Under the pieces are notes generated by a model, which did not search any database, was not told where the DNA came from, and saw nothing but the letters and a program-made list of their open reading frames with translations. Below are positions 5,521 through 6,002 of a stretch of DNA of 6,002 nucleotides, in pieces. Both the position numbers and the translations under genes were made by a program. This stretch comes from Paracoccaceae bacterium (GTDB lineage: Bacteria > Pseudomonadota > Alphaproteobacteria > Rhodobacterales > Rhodobacteraceae), in NCBI GenBank assembly GCA_003565055.1, contig PXDM01000059.1, positions 1 through 6,002 on the forward strand, in the 5' to 3' direction. The first letter of the stretch is position 1; each line of letters begins with the position of its first letter.

Positions 5521-6002
5521 ATGGATGCGAGTTTCTGTCAGATGATCTTTGACGCGGCGACCTGCTTGCAGGGCAGTCGCTCGGGAACCTGGGTGACGGT
5601 GTTCTCCTCGACGCTGCGGCTGGCGACGCCGTTGCTTCTGGCCTGTCTGGCCGGGCTGATCTCGGAGCGCGCGGGCGTCTTTGATATCGGGCTCGAGGGC
5701 AAGATGCTGATCGCGGCGTTCATGGCCGCGGCGATTTCCTTCGTGACCGGAAATGTCTGGATCGGGCTGGCCGCGGCGATTGCGGCCTCGATGGTGCTGG
5801 CGCTGATCCATGGGGTGGCCTCGATCACCTTCCGGGGCAATCAGTTGATTTCAGGCGTGGCGCTGAATTTCCTTGCGGCCGGGATCACGGTCGTCGTTGC
5901 GCAAAACTGGTTTCGTCAGGGCGGGCGTACCCCGTCACTGTCGGGCGATGCGCGCATGGCGCGGCTCGATCTGCCCTTTGCCGATGCTGTGCGCGATGTG
6001 CC
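5521..6002 (+). CDS. ABC transporter permease 2 (BPD_transp_2 family), 3' end beyond window
   Basis: This is the N-terminal 160 residues of the second inner-membrane channel subunit, NupQ/YufQ-like. The frame is open from the ATG at 5521 to the window edge with no stop, so the gene is cut by the window and not broken. GGAGGG (5507-5512) lies 8 nt before the start. Visible hallmarks are ATPLLLACLAGLISERAGVF (35-54), the signature DIGLEGKML (55-63), equivalent to NIGxEGQ in permease 1, and GNQLISGVALNFLAAGIT (106-123). Hydrophobic segments lie at about 31-48, 60-77, 79-98 and 108-127. The first 22 residues carry two cysteines (6 and 15) and look less conserved. It starts 3 nt after permease 1, completing the usual binding protein, ATPase, permease, permease order. 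About half of the protein is expected to lie downstream. Confidence 0.94.
   Translation, partial: MDASFCQMIFDAATCLQGSRSGTWVTVFSSTLRLATPLLLACLAGLISERAGVFDIGLEGKMLIAAFMAAAISFVTGNVWIGLAAAIAASMVLALIHGVASITFRGNQLISGVALNFLAAGITVVVAQNWFRQGGRTPSLSGDARMARLDLPFADAVRDV

Noticed and set aside
4771..5811. Long minus-strand open frame (346 codons) antisense to the permeases
   Set aside because: Its translation is rich in Arg, His, Gln and Asp with no domain motif. It runs across the boundary of two well-supported permease genes. It is a codon-bias shadow in GC-rich DNA.
1..6002. A hidden undescribed system such as a defence island, mobile element, CRISPR array or biosynthetic cluster
   Set aside because: Every substantial stretch is explained by seven recognisable core or transport genes with short gaps. 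No direct-repeat array, transposase, integrase, tRNA edge or composition shift is visible.

Overview
The window is GC-rich, densely coded and entirely on the + strand. It looks like a chromosomal segment of an alphaproteobacterium, most likely of the Rhodobacteraceae type. This rests on the strong G/C bias at third codon positions, the style of the proteins (two-domain Nfu, a short TsaB and a short RimI in a row) and a BMP-type purine nucleoside ABC transporter. The taxon is inferred from style only; no rRNA or tRNA gene is present.

Region 1 (1-1711) is a housekeeping operon. A putative sigma-70 promoter (about 45-73) precedes an Nfu-type Fe-S cluster carrier (101-658). Next come tsaB (648-1286, TTG start, overlapping nfu by 11 nt), needed for the universal tRNA modification t6A37, and rimI (1283-1711, ATGA overlap), a GNAT N-acetyltransferase for ribosomal protein S18. 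The overlaps suggest one message with translational coupling. All three products serve basic protein maturation or translation fidelity.

Region 2 (1712-1861) is a 150-nt intergenic stretch. It has no convincing rho-independent terminator. It holds a candidate promoter whose -35 box lies within a small interrupted palindrome, a perfect 6-bp leader hairpin, and a strong Shine-Dalgarno site.

Region 3 (1862-6002) is an ABC import operon in the canonical order: periplasmic BMP-family binding protein (1862-2851), double-domain ATPase (2858-4423), first permease (4420-5517) and second permease (5521 to beyond the window end). The binding protein would capture a nucleoside in the periplasm, the two permeases would form a heterodimeric channel, and the single two-NBD ATPase would drive import. 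The substrate class (purine nucleosides or related compounds) is inferred from family knowledge and not proven by the sequence.

I see no mobile element, CRISPR array, phage gene, toxin-antitoxin pair, RNA gene or undescribed system. The window reads as ordinary core and transport genes. The points worth a second look are small: a 9-bp all-GC hairpin at the nfu/tsaB junction, the leader elements before the transporter, G-tracts flanking the nfu -35 box, and the asymmetric ATPase sites.
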